A DNA stretch of 64,000 nt from Brachypodium distachyon. Its lineage: Eukaryota > Streptophyta > Magnoliopsida > Poales > Poaceae. Below are positions 11,024 to 20,873 of the stretch, one piece after another. The stretch's first letter is position 1; every line of letters starts with the position of its first letter. A program made the translations under genes and the position numbers. Where the stretch lies: contig NC_016134.3 of the NCBI RefSeq assembly GCF_000005505.3, forward strand, positions 31,558,150-31,622,149, read 5' to 3'. Under the pieces are notes generated by a model that did no database searches, had not been told where the DNA came from, and worked only from the letters and a program-made list of their open reading frames with translations.

Positions 11024-12190
11024 TGAGGCGCATATCAATTTGCGTACGTCTAAGCTCACGGTTTACAAACGTATGTCGACTATAAATTTTGTACCTACAT
11101 AAAATCAGTAAAAGAAGAATATATGACATACAACTATTTTTGCGAGACTAAATTAAACAACGGCGGTACGTATTCTCGCATGCTCAATTCGTATATACTC
11201 TCTCCGTCCCAAAATATGGATTTGAAAGCTCTTATACAAATTCACGTCACTTATTTTGAGACTATATATATATATATACTTTGTTGTATAATTGTATACG
11301 TATAGTCAAAGTTTTAGAAACATATATTGACTGCACGTACAATGCGTGCGTCTTATACTTTAAATTGGAAAGGAAAGACAAACATGCACTCCTAAATGGT
11401 TAATTATCGGATCTCACTTGGTTTTTCTGGCTTCTTGATTCTCAAAGGTTAAGAAGAATTTTCATGCCATGCATGCACACCCGAAATGGATTCTAACCCA
11501 TTCTAGCCAGTGTACCCCCCATTGGAAAAAAAAAATTCAAAATCTCCGAGATACCCGGAAGAACAAGAGGCTTCGAAAAAAAATTGTTTCTTTGCCTCTA
11601 TACTTACACGACGTTGGTTAGCTAGTTGACGATTTTAACCCTATAATTTTTTTTAGGGAAACCCTATAACTTTTGTTAGTGAGACGCACTAGGTCCGATG
11701 GCCGGAGATGGCATGAGAGTCAGTTAATTTTTGTTGAGTTAGGACATCTTCAAGGGTGAGCCCGCATTTGTCCATTAATTTGGGGATGTTAAATGGACAA
11801 ATGGGTGTAGAAAATATGTTGTTGTCCAATGATAACCTCTCATTTATCTCTCCATGAGTCTTTGACATGAGGTCCAAAGAAGTCAAATGGACAAGGTTTG
11901 GAAAGTTTTGCGTAATTGTGGACTCCCTATACTGTCCCAAAATTTGAGGAATAAATGGGGATGTGGACCACTTTTGAAATAATGTGGGTTCACATTGAAT
12001 TATATAATTTGATCCTCATATGGACAAAAGTGGAGGATTTGGGGGCTTCCCTTGGAGATGCCCTTAGAGCTCTCCAGCCCACCCCCTAAAGGACCACCAA
12101 ACGCGAAATGGGAGCGCCGACGCTGAAAAAACCATCCAGCCCACCCCCTAAATCAAAAAAGTAATCGGAGCGGTCCAAAAATTTAGCCTC
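11024..12190. repeat. Second copy of the RING-H2 array spacer
   Basis: Homologous to 7504-8590. It differs by a Stowaway-like partial insert near 11198-11265 (CTCTCTCCGTCCCAAAATAT) next to a TA microsatellite. It lacks the 884-bp TIR element and the LINE. No gene is seen. Confidence 0.7.
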
Positions 12191-12230
12191 AACTGAAGAC
12201 ATGAATCGAGATAAATCAATCAACAACAGT

Positions 12231-12656
12231 TCAGTTGGTTCTTTTTCCGGTTCTGGCACCGGCGGCGGCGGAGGGCAGCGGGAAGCGGCAGCAGGGGCAG
12301 ACGCGGCTGACGGCGAGCCACCGGAAGATGCAGCCCTCGTGGAACGAGTGTGAGCACGGCATGCTCCTGATCGCCGCCGGCTCGCCGTTGCCACGGGTGT
12401 CCTCCAAGCCGTCGAGGCACACGGCGCAACAGTCCTCCCTCGTCGTCTCCGGCTCCGGCAGCACATGCAGCGCCGCCATGGCATCGCTGGACGCCGGGCC
12501 GGGGCCGGAGAAGGAGGAGGAGAAGTAGGTAGGCGGCCCCCGCCGCCGCGCGAAGAAGGCCCCGCTGCTTCTGCTGCTGCTGCTGCCATCGTCGTCGTGG
12601 AGCACGTAGTCCGGCACCCTCACCGCCATTGTTCTCGGCCGGCCGACGAGCGCCAT
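12231..12656 (-). CDS. RING-H2 finger protein, tandem copy 3 (intact)
   Basis: Single-exon protein of 141 aa starting MALVGRPRTM, collinear with copy 1. The N-terminus is Ser/Gly/Arg-rich low-complexity sequence. The RING-H2 finger is complete: CAVC ... RSMPCSHSFHEGC ... CPCC, with the same WLAVSRVCPCCRFPLP as copy 1, ending TGKRTN. Likely an E3 ubiquitin ligase by family analogy; target unknown. It is shorter than copy 1, mainly through small in-frame indels in the low-complexity regions. Together with copy 1 it is one of the two intact members of the array and retains its own TATA box. Confidence 0.85.
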   Translation of the reverse strand: MALVGRPRTMAVRVPDYVLHDDDGSSSSRSSGAFFARRRGPPTYFSSSFSGPGPASSDAMAALHVLPEPETTREDCCAVCLDGLEDTRGNGEPAAIRSMPCSHSFHEGCIFRWLAVSRVCPCCRFPLPSAAAGARTGKRTN

Positions 12657-12756
12657 CGGTTCTGATTAATCCTCTTTCCCTTTCGCTGGCTGGAGACGAA
12701 GACGGAGACGAAGAGAAAGGCAAAGGCGTGATGGATCTCCATGAACCAAACAATGG

Positions 12757-12769
12757 GGTATTTATATAG
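12757..12769 (-). promoter_or_regulatory. TATA box of RING-H2 copy 3
   Basis: On the minus strand the sequence reads CTATATAAATACC, about 100 bases upstream of the ATG at 12656. This is a close match to the plant TATA consensus at a normal distance. Confidence 0.6.
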
Positions 12770-13156
12770 CACTTCAGTGAGTGACCCGGAGATGCTACAG
12801 TCAGCATGCATGCATGGGGTTTAATTTAATTAGTTTGGCCCCCTGCATGGTGGGTCTTGGGTCGGGGCGAAGACTAGTCAACATGGTATTCCTTCTGCTT
12901 GTCTTTTTTTTTTGAAAGGCTGTTTGTCTTTTTCTGCTCTACTGACACGAAGGCGCAAGCTCAGTGACGAACTGTCCGTTACAACTTGGATGGTGGACTG
13001 ACCAACTAAATCACTAAATATCGTCTCCTTCTTCTTTTGTTTCTGAAAGTGGCTAAACGAATATCTTAACACGGCTTGCATCGCACTTAATATACTGGAG
13101 ATTTTTCTTTCTAGAACTACCTTTGCGGGCTTGTTAATTCGGATCTAATATTCCGG

Positions 13157-13388
13157 TACTTTCTCCGATTCATAATAAGTGTCGGGGATTTAGTACTCTC
13201 TCTGTTCTGAAATAAGTGGCGTAGATTTGTATAGAATCCACGCCACTTGTTTCATAATTCTTGTCTCAAATTTGTCCAAAAACGGATGTATTTATTTCTA
13301 AAAATTGTCTAGATACATGTAAGACAAGAATTATGAAACAGAGAGAGTACTAAATCTCTCCCATTTATTATGGATTGGAATAAATAAA
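13157..13388. mobile_element. Nested Stowaway-like MITEs
   Basis: An outer element (TACTTTCTCCGATTCATAAT ... ATTATGGATTGGAATAAATA) is interrupted at about 13194-13349 by an inner one (TACTCTCTCTGTTCTGAAAT ... GAAACAGAGAGAGTA) flanked by TA. The halves of the outer hairpin are restored by joining the sequences on either side of the inner element. Confidence 0.65.
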
Positions 13389-13509
13389 TACTTCCCATAC
13401 TTTTGACGTGGCTGAACACGATTTCAACCCTTCAATTTAGTTGATGCTTATCATTCCTTTGCGCCTCCACTTGAGGTTGGTTACTTAACTGAACGCCAAA
13501 CCCTTTAAC

Positions 13510-13548
<39 letters not shown>

Positions 13549-13549
13549 T
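13510..13549. repeat. (TACATA)n microsatellite
   Basis: About six tandem copies of the hexamer ACATAT in non-coding sequence. Confidence 0.9.
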
Positions 13550-13555
13550 TGTAAG

Positions 13556-13672
13556 TACTCCCTTTGTTTCATTATTCTTGTCGAAATATTACATGTATCT
13601 AGATATTTTTTAATAATAGATACATTCATTTTTTACCAAATTTGAGACAAGAATTATAAAACAGAAATAGTA
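13556..13672. mobile_element. Stowaway-like MITE
   Basis: TA-flanked element of about 117 bp. Its ends are CTCCCTTTGTTTCATTATTC and the inverted counterpart GAATTATAAAACAGAAATAG. The interior resembles the MITE at 6503-6614 (CTTGTCGAAATATTACATGT). Confidence 0.75.
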
Positions 13673-15183
13673 CATCCTACTTGTACCAGTTAATATTTGG
13701 TATTTTCCTTATGAAAGCACATAAAGGAAAGCACGTAGGTACGTCAGATGGCCGGAGACGCGGAAGTCAGTTGATCTTTGTTAGTTAGGTTCCCTTAAGA
13801 AAATGCCAACCAGTAACACTGGTACTAACGGCCACGCTAGATGCCAAAGCTAGCTGCCTAAGTGACGCATGGCAGTTAGATTTCGTCATTGGCCTTCAAA
13901 CCTCCGTGTATTACTAGATATATACAAGCACAATCAGATGCATTGACCCTCTACATGTAATGATTGGATCTTGATTGAAAGACTGTACTACAGATTATGC
14001 TTTGCTAAAAGATGATAATTAATCAGTGTTATCTAGGAGAAAATGGTTATGCAACAAGCAATTGAGAAAAAAAGATATGGTGGAGTGCTATGGACTATGG
14101 AACATGTTTAAAGGTACGACAAGAAGATAAGCACAATGCACCAGCAATAGCAGAGCATGCTAATTTACTTCAAAAACAAATTTGTACCTATATACCTATG
14201 AAATACAGCAAGAGATATAGTATTCAACTCAAAATACAATGCATTTGCATTGTGAGTGCCCTTTGGGATGCTACGGACACCAAGAGGCTAGAAATTAACC
14301 CACTAATTAAAAAGAAAATCATACATACTGTCGTGCAAGTCAAGATGGTATTTAACGCGTGGATGATCATATACTGATGTACCCATTGGGAAAAATGAAA
14401 ATCTCCGAGATACCTCGGAGAACAAGAGGCTTGAAAAAAAATGTTTATGCCGTAACTCAAATATCAAGAGATAGACATTTTTGCATTACTTGCCAGCCAA
14501 ACTTGCAAACTTTTATCCCGCGCAATCGGATCTACGACATGTGGTCAAGATAAGAGGTGATAATCAAAGATAAGAAAACGTGGATATGTACAGTGGGTTA
14601 TGTGCAAAACATGTTTAATTGGGATGTTATGATTCTCAAAATTTAACTGCATCGTGCATTTTAGATCCAATAGCCCACATGAATAGTCAAGATGGCATCT
14701 AACGTATTAATAATTAAAAGATCATATTGCGCAAGTTAAGATGGTATTTAAACATGTGGATCGGTCATATACCGATGTATCTCCATTGGAAGAAAGAAAA
14801 TCTCCGAGAAAAAGAGGCTTGAAAAAAATGTTTATGCATAATTAACTTAAATATCAGGAGATAGACATTTCTACATTAGTTGACAGAAAGGAAGAAAAAA
14901 AACATGCAAAAGGAAAAAAATATTTGCAAAAATATAGTAGTACGTAGTATGTGGTATTTTTAATGGTAGAAAATACATTGTTATTCTCAGAAAAACAAAT
15001 ACTTGCATTTTTTTGTTGTTGGTGACTTGTACTTGTGAGTGGCTAATTTTGCTTTCTAGCCCCTGCTCTACAACCCACCCTAAACCCAAACCAACCAAAG
15101 ATCCCCCATTTCCTTCGTTCCCAGCGGAAGCCCGAGAGCCGCTGAGCCAATCCACCGCCGCCCGGCAGCAATCCTCGCTCACC
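13673..15183. other. AT-rich spacer with an internal duplication
   Basis: No gene is seen. The first 250 bases are the end of the RING array unit and include the LINE empty site at 13860-13866. Two related segments, about 14330-14510 and 14720-14890, share AATCTCCGAGA and AAGAGGCTTGAAAAAAAATG in the same order. They also resemble pieces of the array spacer at about 7890-7950 and 11510-11580. The last 130 bases are the 5' region of the next gene. Confidence 0.55.
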
Positions 15184-16981
15184 ATGGACTCGGCGGAGAG
15201 CTCCGTGGCCTCCACCCCGGCCCGCGCCCCCGCCGTCGCCCCAAAGGCCGCCGTCGGCCCCCGCTACAACAACGACGGCGGCGACGACGACGACGACGGC
15301 GTTCCCATGGTCGCCCGCTGCGTGTCGTCGATGATCGACAGCGGCGACCCGGAGAGTCACCGCCTGTTCCTGGCCCGCCGGACGGCGCTGGAGATGCTCC
15401 GCGACCGCCGGTACGCCGTGCCGGAGGCCGACCTCGCCCGCACGCTCCCGGAGTTCCGCGCCTGGTGGGCCGAGAGGCCCGAGATCGACCGTCTCTCCTT
15501 CTCCACCACCCTCGCCTCCGACCCCTCCAACAAGGTAATAGCCATAGCAGTAATCTAATCTAATCCCCTCCATGGATTTCTCCCGATTCGATTTCTGCTC
15601 TATTTAAAAGAAGATCCCCTTTTCTGTGTCTGTGTCTGTGTCTGTGTGGATGCTTGTTGAACGCAGGTGCAACTCGTGTTCTGCCCACCGGAGCCTTTCA
15701 AGATCGCGGCTATCCGGGAGGTGTATGGGCGAGTGAAAGACGAGAACCTGTCTTGCCTCATTCTGGTGCTGCAGAGCAAGATAACGTCCAGGGCTAAAGA
15801 CGCCATCAAGGAGATCTTCAAGTACAAAGTGGATGTGTTCCAGGTCAGTTTCCTTAATAAATTTCTTTGATTGATGTCCGCATTCTATCCTGAAACTGTA
15901 AAATTCAGCATTCTTAGAGTTGTAAGCTGCAAGTAAAGGACATCATTGGCTCTATATGTGTGTGTTATAGCTTGTTAAGTACCAATGACATTTCATTAAG
16001 AAAGGCGTTGTTCCTTCAGTAATTGTACTGTACTGAACATGGTGTTGTATACTCGTTTTTGCTTAGCATCTGGATTCAGCATGTGTGTGTGTTTAGTGGT
16101 GTGTGTTATATGTACCGGTACATGCTAAGGTTCATCTGCAATAATAGATCGCAGAACTACTGGTGAACGTTACTAAGCATGTCCTGAAGCCCGAGCATGA
16201 AGTGCTTACTCCAGAAGAAAAAGCCCATCTGCTGAAGAAGTACAACGTCGTGGATTCACAGGTATGTCTGTCTCTAGTTAATTAGATGACAGTGCGGTAG
16301 AACTTGTTATTCCTAGTTTCTAATGTGAACTATGTGTCACTGCTGTGAAAAATATATATTTCTAATTGGGTTGACTATCCAGTGAGTATTCTCGCTGGAT
16401 AATGCACACGGTTTATTTACTATGATTAACCTGCCAGGCACACACATTTAAAGTGGAACTGCAGTCAAAATATCTTCTTCTTTCGATGAAATTATTTAGC
16501 TGTAGCTTATAGGGTTTCTAGTTTAGCTGAGTAAAAAAGAACAGGCTTTACTTTTAAGACAAGATATATTATGGAGACATTATTTTTCAGCTTTTCGTTA
16601 AAGACAAGATATATTGCTGGCTCCTTACAAGCTGCCAAACTAAATCTTGGATTGAAAATATGCTTATCTGGCCATGATATATGTTTTTATAGTCACTGTA
16701 CTGGCATGCCACATTTCTTTGTGTGGAGCCTTATTGAGATGCCTGAAATTGCCAAATCGCCAAATGGGATACCACATTGCAGGCTCCTTTGTGTGTTTAC
16801 TTTAGTATAGCACTTACACATCACTTTGCTGAAACTCACTGTTTGTATCTTTCAGTTGCCTCGCATGCTAGAGACCGATGCTATCGCTCGCTACTATGGC
16901 CTCGGCAAGGGAACCGTGCTCAGAGTTACGTATGATGGCGAGCTCACCGGGAACCATGTGACTTACCGGTGTATTTTCTGA
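15184..16981 (+). CDS. RPB5-family RNA polymerase subunit, NRPE5 (Pol V)-like
   Basis: Subunit of the RPABC1/RPB5 family, a jaw component shared by nuclear RNA polymerases. Exons 15184-15534, 15667-15843, 16148-16261 and 16856-16981 give 255 aa with clean GT/AG introns. After an acidic Ala/Asp-rich N-terminal extension (about residues 1-45), the jaw domain starts at [18 protein letters not shown]. The conserved assembly domain contains [39 protein letters not shown] and VTYRC near the end. Canonical RPB5 proteins are about 205 aa. The long N-terminus and the altered C-terminus (TYRCIF instead of the usual TYRYVV) fit the plant-specific NRPE5 class used by Pol V in RNA-directed DNA methylation. 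The RPB5 family call is certain; the Pol V assignment is inferred. Confidence 0.9.
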
Positions 16982-17510
16982 TGGAGACCGTTTCTGCTTC
17001 CTCTGATGAAATATGAAGTTTGCTGCTGTAAGCTGTTAGCAAATACCTGTCTCACTGATGATGTAGTAGTACTACTATCCTAGTCTGTCAGTCCAGTCCT
17101 TTGTGAGTGGTTCACTGGGGAAACTCGAACTATCCCAAGCTGTTAGTTAATCTGTCGGTCTGTTTCAGTGTCCAGTTGTTAGTTACTGCATGTCTTTGGG
17201 AAATTGAAATGTGCCGCAGTGAGAACCATTCAAATGGATTCAAGCAGAATTCGTTAATTTTATGGATTCCCTTCTCTTCTGTGAAGCAAGGGTTGCCAAC
17301 TTGCCAGGATGTTCTGAAATCAGTGTGGTTTACAAATAATTGCAAATCTAAACCTGGATCAGAAGTTTTACAGCTTCATTTGCTTGATCCTAATTATTAA
17401 GGGAAATATTTAAGCATGGGGAAAACAAAAAAACAAAGCAAAATTGCACACCTATTCATTTGCTTTGATATTCGTGATGAGATTTTTCATCAACGGCAAA
17501 GAGAGAACGG
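16982..17510. other. 3' region of the RPB5-like gene and convergent spacer
   Basis: AT-rich. It probably contains the 3' UTRs of both convergent genes. No other feature is seen. Confidence 0.5.
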
Positions 17511-19007
17511 CTAAAGATTCATCCCAGACAGTTCTTGCACTCTCCTGACGAAGCTTCGGAGGCTTCTCTCTGATGGCCCGTCGGCGGCCATCGCCTGTCG
17601 CGCCTTCTCCTTCCAAGCGCTCGCGTTCGCCGCTGTCTTGCCGTCACTGAGCACCTGCTCGACGCACCTGGCCAGCTCGTCGCCGGTGAGAACCCCGTCG
17701 GCGTCGCGCTCTGCCCTGACGCCCACGCCCCACTCCTCTGCAAGCAGGTGTGCGTTCATCGGCTGGTCGGACCAGCTCGGCGCCGCCACGGCCGGCACGC
17801 CGAGCGCCATTGTTTCCAGCGTCGAGCTCCAGCCGCAGTGCGTCACGAAGCACGCCACCGACGGGTGGGCCAGCACCGCCTTCTGCTCGCACCACTCCAC
17901 CACCATTCCTGCTCCCTCTTCCGCCGCCACATGGAGGAGTCGCTCGAGCTCTGGCGAGCGGCCATCACGGCGGACCACCCAGAGGTACGGCCGCCCAAGA
18001 CGCTCAAGGCCGAGCAGGAGCTCCTCCGCCTGCCGCGCGCTGTATGTCAGCAGGCTCCCCGACGACACGTACACCACCGACTTCACCGGCTGCGCGTCCA
18101 GCCACGTCATGTACCTCTTCCCCTCCTCCTGGGCGAACAGGTGGATGGTCTCTCCTCCTGTGCCGGCAGGTTCTTCTTCCCCGGCTCCGGCGAGAACCGG
18201 GGCGCCCACGGCGAAGACATCGTCGCCGAGGTACGGCCGGATCGCCCTCAGCGCCGTCTCTTCCAGGGCTTCGAGCGTGTTCACGAGCATCATGCATGGA
18301 GTCTCCTCCTTGTCGTCCATCAGCTCGAACAGCTCGCGGAACCCCTGGAGGATCATCTTGGAGAGCTCGTCGGCGCTGTCGTCGCCGGTGAAGAAGAAAG
18401 ACGGCATGTCGCGGGCCCTGAGAGCCCGGCTAAGGCCCGGAAGCGTCAAAGTCGGCTCGTGCGCCGCCGGTTCGGCGGTGGCGAGGATGGCGTCGGCGTG
18501 GCCGTGGAAGAAGTGGTAGTAGGCGACGAGCACCGTCGCCGGCTGGATCCAGTACACGCCGAGCGGCAGAGCGTGCGCGCGAGCGACCTCGACGACCGCC
18601 GGCATGTTGAGCGTGCACACCGCGCACGTCACGGGCGTCCCGGCGTCGGCGAGGCGGCGCACCACGGCGGACAGGCTCTCGACGCTCGCCCTCCGGCGGC
18701 GCGCCTTGTCCTCCTCCGACCCGGTGGGCCAGCTTCCGTCGTCTAGGCCGTCGGAGAAGGGGGCGTAGGAGATGACACCGTCGCTAACTATGCCCTCGCC
18801 GGAGTCGGAAGGGAACATGCGGCGGTGGGCGAAGAGCGGCACCGAGAGAACCGCCGCGACGCCATCGATGCCGGCGAGACGACGGGCCAGGGAGCGCGCC
18901 GGGTTGAGGTGGCCCTGGATGCCGTAGGCCACCACCAGGAAGCGGTTGCTCCGGCCATCGCCGCCGCCGGCGCTGCTCTCTTCGCATGGCGTCGCCACCT
19001 CGGCCAT
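17511..19007 (-). CDS. Family-1 UDP-glycosyltransferase (UGT75-like)
   Basis: Single-exon enzyme of 498 aa that should transfer a sugar, most likely glucose from UDP-glucose, to a small acceptor such as a hormone or phenolic in the cytosol. The N-terminal acceptor domain begins RFLVVAYGIQGHLNPA with the catalytic His at about residue 33. The C-terminal PSPG box spans about residues 372-415, from WCEQKAVLAHPSVACFVTHC to the final Gln that favours glucose. One usually conserved position differs (HCGWSS instead of HCGWNS). The ATG at 19007 is chosen over in-frame ATGs at 19016 and 19091 because it has the best context (G at -3 and +4) and the upstream codons are AT-rich promoter-like sequence. 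The acceptor cannot be deduced. The UGT75 placement rests on overall resemblance only. Confidence 0.9.
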   Translation of the reverse strand: MAEVATPCEESSAGGGDGRSNRFLVVAYGIQGHLNPARSLARRLAGIDGVAAVLSVPLFAHRRMFPSDSGEGIVSDGVISYAPFSDGLDDGSWPTGSEEDKARRRRASVESLSAVVRRLADAGTPVTCAVCTLNMPAVVEVARAHALPLGVYWIQPATVLVAYYHFFHGHADAILATAEPAAHEPTLTLPGLSRALRARDMPSFFFTGDDSADELSKMILQGFRELFELMDDKEETPCMMLVNTLEALEETALRAIRPYLGDDVFAVGAPVLAGAGEEEPAGTGGETIHLFAQEEGKRYMTWLDAQPVKSVVYVSSGSLLTYSARQAEELLLGLERLGRPYLWVVRRDGRSPELERLLHVAAEEGAGMVVEWCEQKAVLAHPSVACFVTHCGWSSTLETMALGVPAVAAPSWSDQPMNAHLLAEEWGVGVRAERDADGVLTGDELARCVEQVLSDGKTAANASAWKEKARQAMAADGPSERSLRSFVRRVQELSGMNL

Positions 19008-19045
19008 CACGCACATATAATTGGTGTCCGGCCGGCAGATGTTCA

Positions 19046-19090
19046 GTCCAAGAAGATATATAGAGCCAGCTATAGCTCGGTATATATCCA
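19046..19090 (-). promoter_or_regulatory. Possible core promoter of the UGT gene
   Basis: On the minus strand two TATA-like stretches (ATATATACC and CTATATATCTT) lie about 40-80 bases upstream of the chosen ATG. They support a start at 19007 or 19016 rather than 19091. Confidence 0.4.
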
Positions 19091-19709
19091 TCGAAACGTC
19101 AATCAGTCTGTCCCGATGGAGTCAAAGTTAAAATGGTTTAGAATGGCATTAGCGTCCAAATTACCCAAGCTGTCCTCCTGAAATCCCGATGTGTGATGCA
19201 AGACTTTATTGGTAGCGACGTACTGCACGGCCGGCCGGCAACCACGATGATGATATAACGATGTTTAGATATGTCCCGACAGGCCGACAAGATCTTATAA
19301 AATAGGATGAGTCTTTTAGCTAGGGACTAATGGATTGATCATTGTTCTTTAAGATTCGAAACTTTTCCTTAACTATTCAGGCGTCGGGACATAACACATA
19401 TAAAAATGTTTTTGTCATCTCTACATGTTTACGACAGTCTGATGATCATAAATTTAGTTTGCCGTGACACATTCCAGCGACCAACACATTGTGTTGTCAC
19501 TGTTTAATTTGCTAATCTATCCCCCTTTTAATTTGATTTACATTTGCATCGATCGATCGATCAGAACTAAGAAGGATAAAATGAGATTTAGATACCGATC
19601 CAACGTCTTTGATTCGTCAACTTACATTTAATCTTTTTGCTAAAAAATCAGGCAATTTAGACGTAGCCACACCCAAAAAAATTAATTTACATTTGCATCC
19701 ATCCATCGA

Positions 19710-20358
19710 TCATAACATGCAATCCTCCTCCTTGGTTCCATAAGCGTCGTCGTCGTCGTCTTCCTCCTCGTCATACTCCACGATGGAATCATCCAGCTCA
19801 TCCTCCACGTCATCATCGTCTTTCACCTCCAGCCGCCGGACCGCAATCGAGACACGGAACTCGCCTTCCTCCATGTCATCGTCATCTTCCTCCTCTTATC
19901 TCATTATAGTCTTCTTCTTCCTCCTGGGGCTTGGAGGAATCGCACAATTCCCCTTCCACCAATTCGCCGTCGTCTTCTTCTAAATGAAGTACGTACGGCC
20001 GGAAACCATGGACCTCGCCTTCCTCCATGTCGTCGTCGTCTTCCTCGACGGCGGCGGGGAGCGCGAAGCAGCATCAGGGGCAGAGCTCGCTGCGCTCGTG
20101 GAAGCCATTGGAACATCACGCCATCTTCTTGATCCTGCTGCCGCCATCACCATGGCCGTCGGATGATGGTACCAAGCATCCGAGGCACACGACGCAGGAG
20201 GCCTCCTTGACGGCCGCGTCACCGGCGGGCGCCTCGGGCAGCCCGTCGATCACCGCGCGGGAGGCCGGCACGGCGCCAAACCGCCGTCGAGCCTCCTCCT
20301 CGTCGCTGACACCCAAGCCTTCGTCTTCTCCGGCGCCGTCGGGCTGGCCGGCAACCAC
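19710..20358 (-). pseudogene. Broken tandem copy of the acidic RING-finger gene
   Basis: Similar to the C-terminal two thirds of the gene at 20874-21869, starting at the equivalent of its residue ~112 (AGEDEGLGVSDEEEA). The frame is open through FGAVPASRAVIDGLPEAPAG and CVVCLGCLVPSSDG. It then hits TGA at the codon for the conserved Cys of the finger (IKKMA-stop against IKKMPC). Beyond the stop, about 24 bases coding for the finger helix (CIADWLRV) are deleted, and the acidic tail is degraded. Its 5' half was never included in the duplication. Confidence 0.85.
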
Positions 20359-20407
20359 GAATATAACGATGTTTAGATATGTCCCAACAAGATCCTATAA
20401 AATAAGA

Positions 20408-20534
20408 TACTCTCTCCGTCCAACAAAAGATGTCTCAAGTTTGTCAAAATTTGAATATATCTAGACATGACTTAGTGGTATAGATGCATTCAAATTTAGT
20501 CAAAATGGAGACATTATTTTTGTTGGATGGAGTG
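20408..20534. mobile_element. Stowaway-like MITE
   Basis: Element of about 125 bp with ends CTCTCTCCGTCCAACAAAAG and TTTTTGTTGGATGGAGTGA, which are inverted repeats. It lies in the duplicated spacer and is absent from the first unit. Confidence 0.75.
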
Positions 20535-20873
20535 AGCAGTCTTTTTTTTTACAGCGAAATAAGATAAAATAAGAGGAGTTTAATTATCACAACAGATTAT
20601 GAAACAGTTTTGTTATACTCCGGATCTGATATTTAGCTAGCTAGGGACAAACTCAGCCTTTGGATCTGACTAGATTGTGTTTTAAGACTCGAGACGAACA
20701 ACGGAGACGGGGGAGAAGGAATGGCGCCGGGACATAACTCCGACCGCTTAATTTACAATTAACCGTGACAGCATTTCAGCAACCAAATATCACAATTTTG
20801 TTGTCACTCTTTAATCAATTGCTAATCGATCACCCTTTGTTTTGATTTACATTTGCATAGATCGATCGGTCGA

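Noticed and set aside
17638..18746. Long plus-strand open frames opposite the UGT gene
   Set aside because: Antisense of a GC-rich single-exon gene with third-position GC bias. No recognisable protein.
19016..19091. Upstream in-frame ATGs of the UGT gene
   Set aside because: They lie in TATA-like AT-rich sequence and have poor context; family members begin near the ATG at 19007.
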